In this document: one piece after another, positions 1-14,200 of the stretch
Numbering within the stretch: position 1 is the stretch's first letter
Layout: each line of letters starts with the position of its first letter
Assembly: GCA_037447655.1 (NCBI GenBank)
Contig: JBBHKE010002644.1
Location: 1 to 64,000, forward strand
Direction of reading: 5' to 3'
Length of the DNA: 64,000 nt
Origin: Zygnema cylindricum
Lineage: Eukaryota; Streptophyta; Zygnematophyceae; Zygnematales; Zygnemataceae
Program-made: the position numbers and the translations under genes
Notes under the pieces: generated by a model
Database searches by the model: none
What the model was told of the DNA's origin: nothing
Seen by the model: only the letters and a program-made list of their open reading frames with translations

Positions 1-986
1 CTCCCTCCCTCTCACATACACATCCTCACTATTGCTGTGCCCTCTTTAACTTTCTCTCCCACTGTCTCCCTCTCGCTCCAGACAATGTAGCCTTGTCCCA
101 CATGGAGGAAGATGGGCTTTCAACGATAACGGGGTGAGACTCTCCTCTCCCGGATGGTCGACCGGTCCCTTCAATTCGTGGAAAGTAGGAAATGGGTTTT
201 TTGGATATGGTGGCGAAAAAGCAGTGACTACCATTCGATCTGGAAATGAAATGGTGAGGACATAACCTAAATACAGTATTTCCTTCACTCTCAAATACTA
301 TATTTGCTGCACTCTCAAATACTGTATTTCCTTCACGCTCAAATACTGTATTTGCATCCCTCTCTCCTTTTCCCTCTCCATTCTCATTCCCTCGCTCTCT
401 CTCTCTCCCTCCCCTTGTGTCTCCTCTTCTCCCTCTCCCCTCTCTTGCTCCTGTTCTGCTCCTCTCCCTTCCTTTCCCTTCTTCTCCCACTCCCCCTCTC
501 TTACATAAGAGTCAACGCATAAGAGGAATGTGCTGTCTCTTATGTAGAATGCATTCCCTTTAGTATAAGAGATAATTTTTTCAAAAAGTTCAATAAATGG
601 GAATTGAAACATTGAAGGTATTTCAATGTTGTGCCTTGTCTTCTTACAATTCTAAAATGTCTCCCATTTTCTATCGCTTTACCTTTATTTTTTCTTTAAC
701 CCTTTTTAAAGACCCACCATACTTTCTTTCTCTCGACTTTCTTTTCTTCCTTTATTTTTCTGTTTCCACTCTGTTTCCCTCTCTCTTCTACCCCCCTTCC
801 CCTTGGCTGTCTCGTCCCTTTCTTTGGCGCCCATGCCTAAATCGACGTAAAAAATAATCCACAATCCAAGGCCAAAAACTTTCTTTAATCAACACTAATT
901 ATGCTGACTAATCTTCGACATCTTACACTATCTCTGGTCTGACAATAGGATGATTCAAATACGTTTTTTTTTCTTTCGTTTTCCAG
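1..986. repeat. Low-complexity pyrimidine tracts and a short tandem repeat
   Basis: CT/CCT-rich tracts cover about 360-500 and 680-830. At about 269-355 there are four imperfect copies of a unit of about 27 bp built around CAAATACTGTATTTCCTTCA, itself partly palindromic. I find no convincing exon here, although the gene ending at 1692 must have its 5' exons in or beyond this stretch. Confidence 0.5.
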
Positions 987-1692
987 GGTGGAATCACGTG
1001 GTACTTCAAAACAAATTTTGGATATAAACCAGCTTCTTGTATGAAACAACTTCAATTTGGAATTATGATTAATGACGGTGTTGTCGTTTATATAAATGGC
1101 CGCGAAATTTATCGCGGAAATATGCCCGGAGGCCAAATTACAGCAGACACACCGGTAAGATAATCATAATCCAAAAATAAGAATGTACAAAAGAAGAAAA
1201 GTGAAATCTTCAATGAGTTTCCTTACCTTTCTGATTGAATTTTCAGTTTTTGATCTTTAAAATTAAAAAATGATTTCAACCCTTTCAGATTGAATGTAGG
1301 CTAATTTTGTAGGTTAATTTTTTGACATTCAGATTTTGATCCTTGATTGATTTTCTGGGTTAACTGTTGGAGTTGACTTTCTGACTTTGGGCGTTTTGAT
1401 CTTACCTTGTTGATTGATTGATTGTTTTCGCCTTATTTTTAGGTCCATTTTTTTACTTGGTGTTTTTTTTTTTTTGTGTGGGTTTTAGTCCCTTGGAACT
1501 GGACGAGACGACTACCGTACGCCTCCATACACAGAAGTTACGATGGATATAGCGAGAGCCAATTTACGGAACGGAGATAATACGTTAGCCGTTGAAGTCC
1601 ATACACATCACGTGTGGGCATGGAACGTCCGTTTTGACATGTGGCTCACTGGGATTGGATCAAGTTGTTCTATACTCGAATATTACATGTAA
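987..1692 (+). CDS. 3' end of a gene with a C-terminal beta-sandwich (galactose-binding-like) domain
   Basis: Two exons join in phase 0: 987-1154 (acceptor TTCCAG, donor GTAAGA) and 1489-1692 (acceptor TTTTAG, stop TAA). Together they give about 123 residues: a WYFKTNF strand, then DGVVVYINGREIYRGNMP, then NGDNTLAVEVHTHH and FDMWLTGIG. This series (ligand/Asp loop, VYLNG-like strand, NxLAVEVH strand, F-D-L-x-L-x-G end) matches the jelly-roll domain often found at the C-terminus of secreted metallophosphoesterase-like or surface proteins, usually as an accessory, possibly carbohydrate-binding, module. Upstream exons were not found, so the catalytic part, if any, is unknown. The family is recognised from pattern; the function is inference. 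Confidence 0.6.
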
Positions 1693-4600
1693 ACGGCTTC
1701 TCAAGAGGACCATAGTTAGAGCTTTTTGTTCCCTTCTCTCTCTCACAATCTCTCCTTCTCTCCATCTCTCCCACTCTACTCTCTTTCTCTCTAATTCTGG
1801 CTCTGTCAGTCTCTCGCTGTCAGGAAACTAGGGGTTGGGCATTTTTTTCTCTGTCTGTCGTTTCTTCTTTTCCTGCCTTCCCTCTATCAGTATTAAAAGC
1901 ACATTTTCATGATCTCCCTCCTCTGTCCTATTTTCTCTCACCTTCAAGGTTTACATTCCACAATTTTGCACTCAAATGAGATCCAGGCAGAAAATGGATT
2001 GAAGGAGAAAAAAGGGAGAGAAAGGGAGATAAAAAATCGGCTTTTTCATTGCAGAGACGTAATTTCTTCGGTTTTCTTTTGTACAACAGTAAGTATTATG
2101 CATCTTTATTCTTCACACATATGAAGCATAGAAAAAATATAGAGGTATTCCCTGAATGGCAAAGGCTATTGAGCTTTTGAATATTAAACTATCAGGTTGT
2201 AACATTAGTACTAAATAAGATTAGTATAGAATTTCAGAAAAATAATATATATATACATTATTAGGCCCCACAAGGTGTAGTAGATACACCATTTTAGACG
2301 CCTAATATAAAATTCATATTTCAAAGGAACAGGACATCATATTGGAGGGTTTTTAGTACCTTAATGGGTAGCTTTTAAGAACCTAGGAAGGATATTCTTA
2401 GAGTTCTCAAGGGGGTATTTCAAGTTTTTTTAGGGGTTTTTGGGTATTTTAGGGCTTTTTAGAGTTTCTAGTTTACAGTTACAGGTAGGTCTGTTGAATT
2501 TAGAGAGGTTTAGGTGTAGTTCAATTCCTAAACAGTGTAGAAACTACAATAGATTTCCTCTCTTTGTCCAATACTGGCAACACTAATTGTGAACATAAGG
2601 ATTTTGGGTATATTTAATAAACAATATTTCACCTTCTTTTTTCTGTCTTGGATAATTATGGTTTGCTTCGACCCGTAGTCAATGATGTTACATCTCTCAA
2701 AAACAGCGAAAATATTATGATATTTGAATTATATTGTTTGTATAATGACATGATTCCCGCGATGTATTCTGCTCCAAAAATGTTGTCTTTCAAACCAAAA
2801 AAATGCGAAGGTAATTTGTGTAAATTAAGAGAAAACTCATACCGAAAATAAAAAATGGAGCTCCGCGACAAACAAACTTTAGAACAACTTTCAAAGAGTT
2901 TTCAGTAACGTACAATTTTTAGGTTGTCCTCCCAAACAAAATTAAATAAAGAAACCTATTGTAAATAAAAGAAAAAAAAATAAAAGAGAGTGGACTGATA
3001 GAAATCACCTGTATGGTTAAGATTAGCAGACCTTGCAAAACGGACTTCCAGGTCAATTGGTTGAAATGTACAGGCCCGCATTAAAACTACATTTTTCAGT
3101 ACGATGCGACCGAAATTTTCGTGCGACTATTAGTAAACCCCAAACCCTGCGGAAAAAATTAGCACAAAGCTACAAACGAATCGCGAATCAATTGAGCTGC
3201 GATGTTTAACTAACATTAGGTGCCAGACCGAATCGCATCGTCACATCGGAATCGGAACACTGGATAAGCAGTTAATAGTGGAAAACAATTTTTAGTGTTT
3301 ATTGGCTGCACATTTACATAGACACATCGGGTTGCGGTTTAACCGATGCGATACAAATGACTAATTTACATGCGATTAATTTTTGCGGCCGCACGAAATG
3401 TTTACTTGTGATGATTCAAACTTCTATTCAGTATGATCTCTATACTGTAAGGGTGGACTTCCATGAGCGAAAAAGTGGGGTTTTTTACTGATGGCCGTAC
3501 CGTTTCGTACAAGCTCGTACAGAAATCTTTTTGTTTCAACGAAAACAACATTACAGAAAATTGTCCAGGGTTGAAGGCGTAAATTAGGACCGTCGGATTC
3601 AACTACACTTTTTATCCGTGACGCCACGTCACTAACCTTACAGTTTTCTAAGACCGTGCACAGTGAGGACAGTTCTCGAATACAGAACGTGTAAAAATAG
3701 GTCGCGTGGAAAAGGTAAAAAAAATCCAAGATGAGCGCGCGCGTATGTGCGTACACGTCGCAAGGGCCATGTGCCTTCCGCCAGGGTGGCTACGAATTCG
3801 CCGAAATTATCCCGTCACTCTCCCACCGTCAAAGTTTGCCGCCGCCTTTTTGTCGTTCCCACCGTCAAAGTTTGCCGCCGCCTTTTTGTCGTTGCGTTTT
3901 GAAATTTTGGGTAGTACATTTAATGCCCTTCGTACGAGTCATTAGTTACCTCCTCCGACCGTACTGATGTTGCGTTCTGACATTGCATTCGAAGATTCTT
4001 TCAAGATTTTAAGCATCGAATATTAACCTACGTGTTACCAACCAGAATGGGCCACGCAGGTTTACAAACGCGACCTAATGGAAGGCACGGCCTTAAGTAA
4101 AATTTGCAGTACAATTACTGGGACGCCTAATGGAAGTCCACCCTAAGGGTAACCCACTAACCCTCCATCAGGCGTTCCCAGTAATTGTACGATCACGTTT
4201 ACCGGCAGTAAAATTTGTAACACCCTTGCCAGTGAAGCTAAAATTGCTGATTTGTTAGATTGCGATTGGTACCACGTAGGATCCTGTTGAGCCGCCCGGG
4301 AATAATCATCATTTCGAAAAGGACAAAATCGTTACTAAGTATGTGTACGGATAGACGCCGATTAAAATATCTTAGTAACGTCACGCTAATGTACAATCTC
4401 AACGTTCTTAGGGTTGTCGTCGTACCAACGGCCACGAAAACCGTTGCAAAATTAAAGTTTGTATAAATGTCGAAGAATGTACCATTTTGTACGTGAATGC
4501 ATCTTCGCTGTACTAACTTGATTATGGACATTTATGAAGGAGGCGTGACAAGATGTCCGGTGACCAAGATTTTATCGGCGAACAGATTTTGTCGTCGAAC

Positions 4601-5021
4601 AGGGTGGTTTTTTTGACGTCAGAAGGTACACGCCATTTGCCACATGTAACTTTACAACTTCACGTCCGTCGTGGATTGACGCTGAATTTACAAGTGGTCC
4701 AATACACGCGTCGCTAGAAGTAGAATAGGCGTCGGGCAGGGCAAATTGACGTCATCTTGTGTGCGATGTGCACACTGCACACCGTATTATACGTGTGCTC
4801 TACGCGTTTCATAAATTAGGGTAAAATGCGGTACAGTACTGTACTTTTGATCTATGTTTCACACTACAGACTGTGCTATCAAATTCATATTTCATCCATC
4901 AACTAATATGATCAGCAATTCAGTATTCCTCGCATTTACCACATATTGAAGCACATAGCAATATAGAAGCTTCCTTACGATTCTTTCTCTGGCTTAGGGT
5001 TTAGTTTTGAACTAGCTATCT
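1693..5021. other. Intergenic stretch with no recognised gene
   Basis: CT-rich and AT-rich DNA. Short ORFs (for example 2648-2851) have no recognisable domain. A 36-bp unit starting TCCCACCGTCAAAG is repeated exactly twice at 3821-3892. The 3.1-4.8 kb part is somewhat richer in CG and GTAC. I see no exon chain here. Confidence 0.5.
3821..3892. repeat. Exact 36-bp tandem duplication
   Basis: The unit TCCCACCGTCAAAGTTTGCC followed by 16 more bases occurs at 3821-3856 and again without change at 3857-3892. It is not linked to a recognised gene. Confidence 0.85.
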
Positions 5022-5127
5022 ATGGCTTCTGTTTCTCGTTGTGTTTTACATCAAAGTCGCCATTTTCCTTTTTGTCAACAACGTAATCTTTGGAATACAA
5101 AAAAATCGTCTAAATTTGTTGACACGT
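5022..5127 (+). CDS. Candidate first exon (organelle transit peptide) of the NOG1-like GTPase
   Basis: An ATG at 5022 opens a short frame beginning MASVSRCVLHQSRHF, rich in Ser, Arg, Gln and Lys with no acidic residue before about residue 33. That composition suits a plastid or mitochondrial transit peptide. A donor GTAAAC at 5128 would end the exon in phase 1. The first secure GTPase exon (7134) also needs phase 1, but direct joining would create TGA, so at least one more exon must lie between. The link to the GTPase rests on position, strand and transit-like composition only. Confidence 0.3.
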
Positions 5128-5459
5128 GTAAACCGACATTAACCTTCGTCACACTTATACAGTAACACCTTAAGCACCATCCAGATTAATAGTTTACATG
5201 GCTAAGCTGTCTTCATTTGCATATTTGTGTGTTAATTTCTGACCCCTGATTCCATTTAGCATTAATTCCACATGAATATGGGATTCTTCCTTCTCCCTTC
5301 CCTCTATTTTGACTTCCTTCTTTCCCTTTGATCGCGCCGCACTCCCATAATTATTGATTAACCATCCAATTCTTATTTCACCCAGAATCATAAAGCTGTT
5401 TAACTCGTTTGGCCATAATCAGCCAGGTGGAAAAATAATGTAGTGTAGTTATTTTTAGA

Positions 5460-5504
5460 GCGCTAACACAAATAATTCACTAACTCTAATAGCGATGGGC
5501 GGTG
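5460..5504. mobile_element. Solo end of a TA-flanked TIR element
   Basis: The sequence CTCTAATAGCGATGGGCGGTG followed by TA resembles the right end of the element family described at 39978-40201. Only this end is recognisable. Confidence 0.4.
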
Positions 5505-7133
5505 TACTTTACGTCTTCACTTTTACATAATTTTACAAACTTATAAATTTTTACAAACTTATAAATTTTTACATATACAAAAATATCACAAAGCCGATAT
5601 TGCTTACCTTTTTTATTGAACGAAGACCTTAAAGTCTAACATTTGGTATGAAAAGGTCTACATTCCAAATATTGAATCGTTTCCACATATTCTTCTAGGA
5701 ATAGATAGTTTTTCCATGCATGAAATATATTAAGCAATTAAGGCAATGGGAGAAACCAGCATATTGTAGTACACTGTGCATTGCTATTAGATTTAACATT
5801 TTTTTTGGTCGTTAAACCCATTTTTCTCCCTGTGCACACTCGCTGGATTATTAATCTGATGGCTAAGAGAAAAGTTGATTGAACGGCGGAAAAACAGTCA
5901 AGCTACTAGCATTACATGGTGCAGTTGCTAGTTTATGTAGTTTTCTGAAGCAGGAATAGGGTAAAAAAGGAGGAATAGTGGCTGTTGCCCTGTAGTTTGT
6001 GCATACCATATTTTTGTGCATACTGAATATTTCTTCATACTATAGTCTTGCATACTATTTTATGGATACTGTTTCCTGTGTCATAAGTATTCACTTAATT
6101 CCCTCTTTGAAAAAGTTAATGAACTCTTCAATATATCAAGAATGAAGTATCATTGATACCATTTACAGCTCGGGTCAATATGTTTTGTTTAATTTGTTTT
6201 TCACCTAGATGTTTACTTGGATCACATCAGATGAAAAAGGACGACTTCTCGGAATGATTTTTGGAATATCAATTTTTCTTTTTTTTGAGGCACAATGGAG
6301 ATAGAAACATCTGTTATTTAAATTCTATGTTTTTAATTCAAAAAATATGTTTTTGTTCAAAATGTGTGGCGTTACTTCAAAATATGTGTATTTTCGCTGA
6401 AAATATATGCTTTCAGTTCAAAGTATATGTATTTGCCGTGTAAATCAAAGACAGGATGCAAGAGTCAAGTGGCGCGTAAAAAGAGACAAATAGAACACAC
6501 GCAGTCACGAATTTTAGGTCATTTGTAGGAACAATATTTTTTGTCTTTCAATTTTGTTTTATAAACTTATTTGGGCTAATAACTTTGGGGCCAAATCCTT
6601 AGCCACAAATGCTCTTTAAGCATCAGAAATGCAGTGCATGTACAAAGAAATGTCAAATGAATGTAAAGAAAGGCTAAATGAAAGAAATTGTATGCAAAGG
6701 TCCAAAAATGGCCATTTCTAAAATTCATGTGACAACCCACAAACTGAAAATGTCTTGTCTTTCCAGATGCACACATCGCCAGAAGAGGAGGTTTCACAAA
6801 AAAGCCTTAAGACTCACAAAAAAGTTATTCAGTTGCAAAGCTCTATATGTAATGTCAATTTATACATGATGTTTGTTGTAACCTGCAATCTTTGTTATCT
6901 CTCACTCGTTTCTGTTGATTACCAACCTAATTCTTTATTTCACTTTTGACTTTTTTTTTCTTTTTCACCCCTTTTCTTCATTGCTGATGCGTGTATGTTG
7001 TAGAGTTGGACCAAGAAACAGAAAAAATAAAAAAAAAGTAGCTTATATTGACATTTGAATTGGTGAAACTCTAATAGGAAGCAGTAGATTGCATGGAAAT
7101 TTGAAATTGCAGTACACTTCGGATTTTTTGCAG

Positions 7134-10100
7134 GACGAGATAAACGTCTCAGATCAACCGAGGTGACAACAGTTTCCCCCCTTGATCGGCTTCGAGTAAA
7201 AAACATATCTTTAGATCTATTCAATACTGAAGATAGAGCCACACCATCGAGAGTTTTATCCGGAGAAGAGGATTCAAAACAAAATCGAAGGGAAACTGAT
7301 GACTTGGTAGAATCTTTTGGAGAAGAAACCGGAGAAGTTTCTGATGGCGATAGTCGTAGAAGTAATGCTTCTTCTCAGTTGACGGGTCATGTGAAGAAGG
7401 TGGGACGACTTAGGATGAGTCTTTTAAGAAGCCATAACAACTGTTTATTGTGATTGTAATCATTGTTCACTGGATTTGCTTCAATGCAACAGTAAGATTA
7501 AGTAGCCTGGGCAAAATCCAACTATTCACTACTAAGTCCCCTCTCATAGAGGTTTACCTTTAGAAGGAAATTTCTATCTCATTTTCCAGTTCCACTTCTA
7601 TTTTTTTTAGGCAATTCAATTTCTATTTCCAGTTTGTTTTATTTTATTTATTTAGTTTTAATTAATCGAATGGGGTAAATAGACCAGCTGAAATTTCAAG
7701 TACCACCTTTAAATGCACTTTCTAATGAGTTGGTTCATTATGTGGCCGATTACACACACACACACACATACACACACATATTTATACACATATATATGTA
7801 TATATATATTTGTATGTATAAAATATATGTGTATATTATATACATATATACACAGATATACATACATATACACAGCCATATGTAAATGTATAACTCATAT
7901 GCACATACATGTGTGTGTGTGTGTGTGTGTATCAAATCACTGTTATCAAATTGCTGTTTTGATGAATCTTTTATGGTGTTGACATTCAGCAATCAACTGC
8001 AAAATGGAAAGTAGGAGCTTTTCAACATCTTCCTTCTGTTTCTCCAGCATACGAATTGATTGGATCTGCTTTAAAAAGAGCTCGAATGGTTAAACCGACA
8101 AAAGGTAATCACTTTTTCCATCTAATAATAGTACTATACATGTCCCGATAGTTTTTTGTTTGTTTCTGGAAATAGCTTAAATGTCATCATCATTTCTATT
8201 TTTATTTGAATTTGTTTTGAAGTTGGAACCGTTTGTCTAGCTGGAATCACTACTTTTGAACATAATTTTAATTCAAAATAGTCTGTTTATCAGCAACTGT
8301 CAAAAATCTGACAGATTTAGACTAGAATGAGGTTGTTGAAGTTCTGTTTCCTTTAATTTTTAAATAATGTTGTTGTTGACTTTAACCTTCTGCAATGATG
8401 GTTGTTGACTTTGACCTTTTTCAATTATGGTTGTTGACTTTGCCTTTACTTCGTCCTTAATTTTTTTCTCGATTTTTTTCAAGCAGGAATCGTAAATGCG
8501 GCCAAACGAGAAAGAAACAAAGGAGCACAACAACTTGATACCCTGACTAAGGTTTTTTTTTTTTTTCTTAATACTATTATATGCTTATGGTGTTACTTAA
8601 AATACTTAAGTATTTGAAGTATTTTTTTGTATTTTATTCTCAATTTACTGGTGAACATAGTACACTTGCATGTTACTGTAAATACACTTCAAATTCTTTA
8701 TCTCTGGTTCTTTGTGAGGTTTAGCATTTGTCTATTTCCGTATGCAAAATCGATATGTACTTTATTTGTTGTTTACCATAGGTAATGTTTGAACATTCCT
8801 CTTTTTCGGCATGCAAACTTTAGAATTACTTTATTTGTGATTCACTGTGGGTAATGTTTTGATATTCGTATTTTTCTGTATGCAGGAACTGGCAGGACCT
8901 TTAGCAATTTATGTACGGAAATTTCCCGTTAGAGGTCACCTTCACGATTTTGAGAAGTCTCTTTTGGAACTCACTCTTGGTGATTCAGTGTATGAGGAGG
9001 CAAGACATTTTTTTAATTTTTCTGTTACAAAAAAAAGCCTTTCCATTGGAAAAATCTGTCTTATGGGGCCTGATGTCAATTTGTCGTCCTGCATTTTCTT
9101 TTCTGCGAATCGAACAAAACAAAGAAGAATGTTTGTTGTCCACTTCTCTTTTTTTATTGCCTTTTTTTTCCGCAATATTTCATTTCGGCTAGGGAACATA
9201 TAGAAAGCCTGCATTACATGTCAGTAACTAGTCACTTTAATAACGTGTATTGCACTGCTTTCAAACTTAAGTTTTTTTTTTTTTAATGGTTCTTCAAGCA
9301 AAAATTGCAAAACTCTGGTAGTCGTTATTTTTTATGCTTTTCAAGCAAAATTACAAACTTTCATATGATGTAAAAACTGAGTTAGTGTGGATCACATCCA
9401 ACCTGAAAGCGGAACATGTTTGTGTGTGGACTTACATTGGAATCATTTGTATACAAAATAAAACAAAAATTCATACTAATAAGTATGGGTTCTGCTGCAT
9501 GGAAATTTATATGTTGATTCAGGCTCTCAATCGAGTGGACGTTTTACGAAAGAAAATTTTGGAAGTCGGAAAAAATGCGGCTTCTATGGTGAACAAGGTA
9601 AGGAATGTCGTTCATTGCAGTAAACAACATTAATTGATGTGCTATTTTTTTTTTTTTTAATTAACAAGCATAAATGTTAAGGAGAAAACAGAATTTTGCC
9701 ATGTCACCCAACTCTAATGTAATATGATTGTTTTTGTTTTCTCATTATTGTAATAATTATTTCATTTTAGTAGTGATGAAAAAGTATATGCATATTACCA
9801 TGGTGTATCCATAAGCATCTTTACATCTGTGTATAAAGTTTTTTGATTCAATTTTCTTTTTATGCGTGTATATTTGTATTATGATATCTACGATGTTTTC
9901 TTATTTGCTTTCTTATTTCCATGCGTTTTCTCACAGACAACAACAAGACGAGAGGCAGAGGAGAAGACGTTGGAGGTCTCTTTTTCTCTCTCCTCTCTCT
10001 CCCTCCCCCTCCCTTCTTCCTCTCCTCCCTTCTCTCCCTTTCAATTTTTCCCCATCACATGCAATCCTCTCTCCACCACAATATTGATCATCTAACTTCA

Positions 10101-11162
10101 GAAGTCTCAAATTGGAGGGGAGAAAATGTGTCGAGGCTTTTTTTTTTAGTGACACGATCTTGGATAAACCGTAATATTTTGCCATTTGTACTGTTAGTCT
10201 ATCCACATTGTTTATGGTGAATGTTATTGCATAACATGTATCATCATTTGAGTTAAATTTTCTTTCCCACTTAAATCCACTTTCTCTAAGATTATTCATC
10301 AGTTTGTCACGATTGAAAGGTAATAGAATCTGACCTTTGAAAATCGATAATCTGACAAGTTTACGTGGATGAAAAAATGAGTCTGAGAGGTAAAATGATA
10401 AAAAAATGACATTCACTCTAATAGCGGTACATAAACAATAGATAACGGGAAAGCAAGTCATCTATGCTAGGTTGTTTGCTTTGTGACTCTATTTTTTTCA
10501 TAACTCTAAATCCTGGTAACAAAATATGTTCAAAATATGTTCTACTTACATGTAAAAAGAACAGGTGTTCACCTACCACAATTTTTTCAGTGACACATAA
10601 ATGTGGAAAAATATCACTTCATTGGTGCTTATTAGCCAATGAACAGTTCCTGCACGTAAAACTGCATTCAACTGACATGACTAAAAGTTCTGCTGGTTTC
10701 GGAAGCGACACTGTGAATCTTTGTAAAGCGAGGGTTTTATTTTAATGTTATCTTTTCCAATTTAAATCGGAGCTATGTGGATTATTTTCTGCTCCCTGCT
10801 AAATTAGTGTTAAGAAACAAACAATTAGTGTTTTTAACGCTATTTTATGTTCAGGGTCCAAAAATAACCGGCTCCTATTTGTGTTGTTAGCACTAGTATC
10901 CACAGTGTAGCTTCTAAACCGAACCGTAAAGTAATTGAGAAGATTATGTTGACCGTTGAATCTTCTTGACATATGGACGATATTGCGTCATCGACATCGA
11001 TATATCGTGATAGTTGGCGAAATTGTTCATCGGCTCAATGTATCAATTATCGCGGGTCCTGAGAAAAGTACCTATCAATTATCGACAAATCCTGCTCGGT
11101 ATACAGGCACTAGGTTTCTCACTGTACTTCCTGACCAAGGAAGACTATTTCTCATTTCATAC

Positions 11163-11216
<54 letters not shown>

Positions 11217-14200
11217 GGTTTTCAGGGATTCACCCGTGTAGAGGATCTCTACCAACGGAATAGTCATGCAGTGGATTCTCTCAAGGAGATTGCAAAGGTA
11301 AAAAAAAAGGATAAAAAATGAAGAATGACTAGAGGAATATGAGACAAAAGTTCAATAAACGTATAAGGAAAAAGAGAAATTCAGTAAATTCAGTGGATTC
11401 TCTGAACGAATGCAAAGGTGAAAAAATGGAAAATGAATAATGAAAGAGACTAGTGAAAATTGAAGATTTAATAGAATAAATTAAAGTAAGAAAAAAGGAA
11501 ATAAGAAGCTCCACTGTCCATTATAATTAGTATAGATTACTCTTAATTCTTTGTGTTTTACATGTTCAACATTATCCACTCAAAAGTTCATCTCAAAGCT
11601 TCAAATGCAAACTGAAAGGCTGCTCTCTCTCTCTCTCTCAGTCTCTCTCTCTCTCTCTCCCTCTCCCTCTCCCTCTCCCTCTCCCTCTCCCTCTCTCTCT
11701 CCCCTCTCACTCTCTCTTCTCTTCCACTTTCTCTTTTTCTCCCCTTATCGAGGACGTCTCTCCGAAGCATATTACAAATCACAGTGCATTTCTATGCAAT
11801 CATCCTTCTTACGTTGTGTTGCTACTTGATGAGTTTTTAGGGCTGTTTTGAAGGTTTGTCTTGGAGGCTTTGAAAGATCTTTATAAGCCTAAAGCCTTCC
11901 AGAATCGTTCATTTTCATGCAACCAAAATTTGAAGTGACATTCTTCAGGGGTAATCGATATTTCTGAATGCTTTTAGGTGGTTTTATTGTAGTTCATGGT
12001 TTTACTGATCATGTTTATGCAATCATCTTTTCCACAATTATGTCCTCGCAACGAGTATTGCGAAATATAACTTGGGATTCTCTAAAAATGAGATTTGTTG
12101 ATTCAGGAATTGCAGTCATTATGATCTTTCAAATGCCTTCCTGAAAAAACTTACAAAGTTAAAGAAGCAACAAAACTAAGGGAGTTTGGGGGAGTTTGGG
12201 ACAGACGTTGCGTTTTATGCCAGTTGTTCATCCTAGAATTCCCACTTTGTGTCTTGTTGGGGCTCCAAATGTGGGAAAATCCTCACTAGTTAGAGTGCTT
12301 TCATCGGGAAAACCCGAGGTATAATCTTCTTCCACGTAACCTTTCTATTTTCACTTTGTTTTTTTTTTTTAACCTTTTCTCCTTGAATGTCTTGCTGTGA
12401 GATGACCTTAGATATTTAGAGTGACATTGACTATTTTCAACCGCTTTCTAAATTAGCGTTAGGAAATACTCACTTTGAATTATCAATGCTATTTTCTGTT
12501 CAGATGTTAAATTAGTGTTATTACCGCTAATAGTGATTCACGTTGTAGTTAAGTCAACAATTTTTGCGACGGCTCCCTTCACCTGCCCTTTCTTTTTTCC
12601 ACCCCTCTATCTTGTTTTTGTCTTTTTTTTGTAACTCCCTTTCGGGATTCCTTTTCTTTTAGGGCTCCTCATCTCCTTTTTTTTGTAGGCTGCTTCTTCT
12701 CTAGCTCCTCTCACCTCTCTCTTCTTTCTTACTCTCTTTTGGGTTCCTATTCGGTTTTGTTCTTTCCATCTCTCCTTTTCAAAGTTTTTTTCTCCTCTTA
12801 CAGTATGTTGAATAAATCGTGGATGTGGTCCCATAAATCATCACAGGGCCAAAAACTGTAGGAAGTCCAATAGTCTATTGTAACTATGGTGAAACTGCGA
12901 GTTAAGGGTTTAAGTTTTATTTTTTCTCTTTTGATTTTTAACTCAAAAAATATATGGTCCTACCGCCAAATACGGGAAACCAACGGGGTTTTGGGTTTAT
13001 CGAATATTTTCTGAATGCGAATATTCCATAATGAATGCAGTGCCAAGCTTATGAAGTATGTGAATTACATCGAGACCGCAAGATTTCCACTGAGATTGTA
13101 AACAGAAAAGAATTTATAAGAAAAATACATTCTTTATTTTTGTTGGCCTTTTGGTTTAGGTAAATTTCAAACAAGTTATAAGGAAAATATGGCTGAAAAA
13201 TGACAAACGTTTTATTTCAACTATTTTTTGAGTATTGGCTTGAGAAATTTCTTGCAATTGAATGAAAATGTTTATTCAAAAAATGACTATGTTATTTGTA
13301 AAATACTGATGGATGTCGCCAAAAAAAAAATTGAACTTCAGGGATGATGATGATGATATTTTTTTCCTTCTTTTTCAGGTTTGCAACTACCCATTTACAA
13401 CTCGAGGAATTTCTATGGGCCACTTTTTTGTCGACAGTCGTCGACATCAGGTGCACATCTCCACCTTTAATGTAATCCACACTATTTGTCAATTAAATCT
13501 ATGTAAAACTATGTAATGGATCTTTTTCAAAGTGAATCTGCTAAATTTGTTCAGAACAAGGCCTGAGTTGTCAAGAAATATTCATTTCTAGTAACTGTAA
13601 ATCAAAATTAGTGTGGATTGGCAATGATAACAGAAGTATAACTTGCTAACTTAATTAAAAACCCACACTAATTGTGGTAAATCTTGTGGATGGAGCGTTG
13701 GAGTTTTTCTTTTCCGGGCTTAAAGCCTGTCACTTTTTCTGTGTGATTTTTATTAGCTATAAAAGTGGGAGTAACCTGAGATTGTTCGTAACTGTTTTAC
13801 AGAAGGGGAATGTATTTGAGATTTTGCAGTTTTTTATGTGGTTGTCAGCATATGTGATAGAATGGTATTTGTTTTTTCCATTTGGGAGACAGTCTAGTTT
13901 TTTTTTGTATATGTTTTTGTTCTCCTGTTATATTCGGTGACAACATTTCGGACCTTGCCCGGGTTTTTTTATGGATATTTGTGGCTCGATAAAGCTTTTG
14001 AGGTTTTTCTTTGCTGGTCAAATTGAGAAGGGATCGTCTTTTTTCGGCCAAATTTTGTTTTTTCTGGTTCCATGTTTTTATGCCATATTAGGTGGTTTCT
14101 TGGGCAGGAAATGTTTTCTTTTCTGTTACAGGTTTTTATGTCATATTATGTTTCATGTATGATGTTTCATGTGTAGTTTTACATCTCTATGCTTTATTGT

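Noticed and set aside
2648-2851. Possible exon ending KCEG before GTAATT
   Set aside because: No acceptor in frame, no domain and no partner exon; an antisense frame of the same length overlaps it.
7713-7992. Overlapping ORFs at the CA/TA/TG repeat
   Set aside because: They are translations of a microsatellite inside a GTPase intron.
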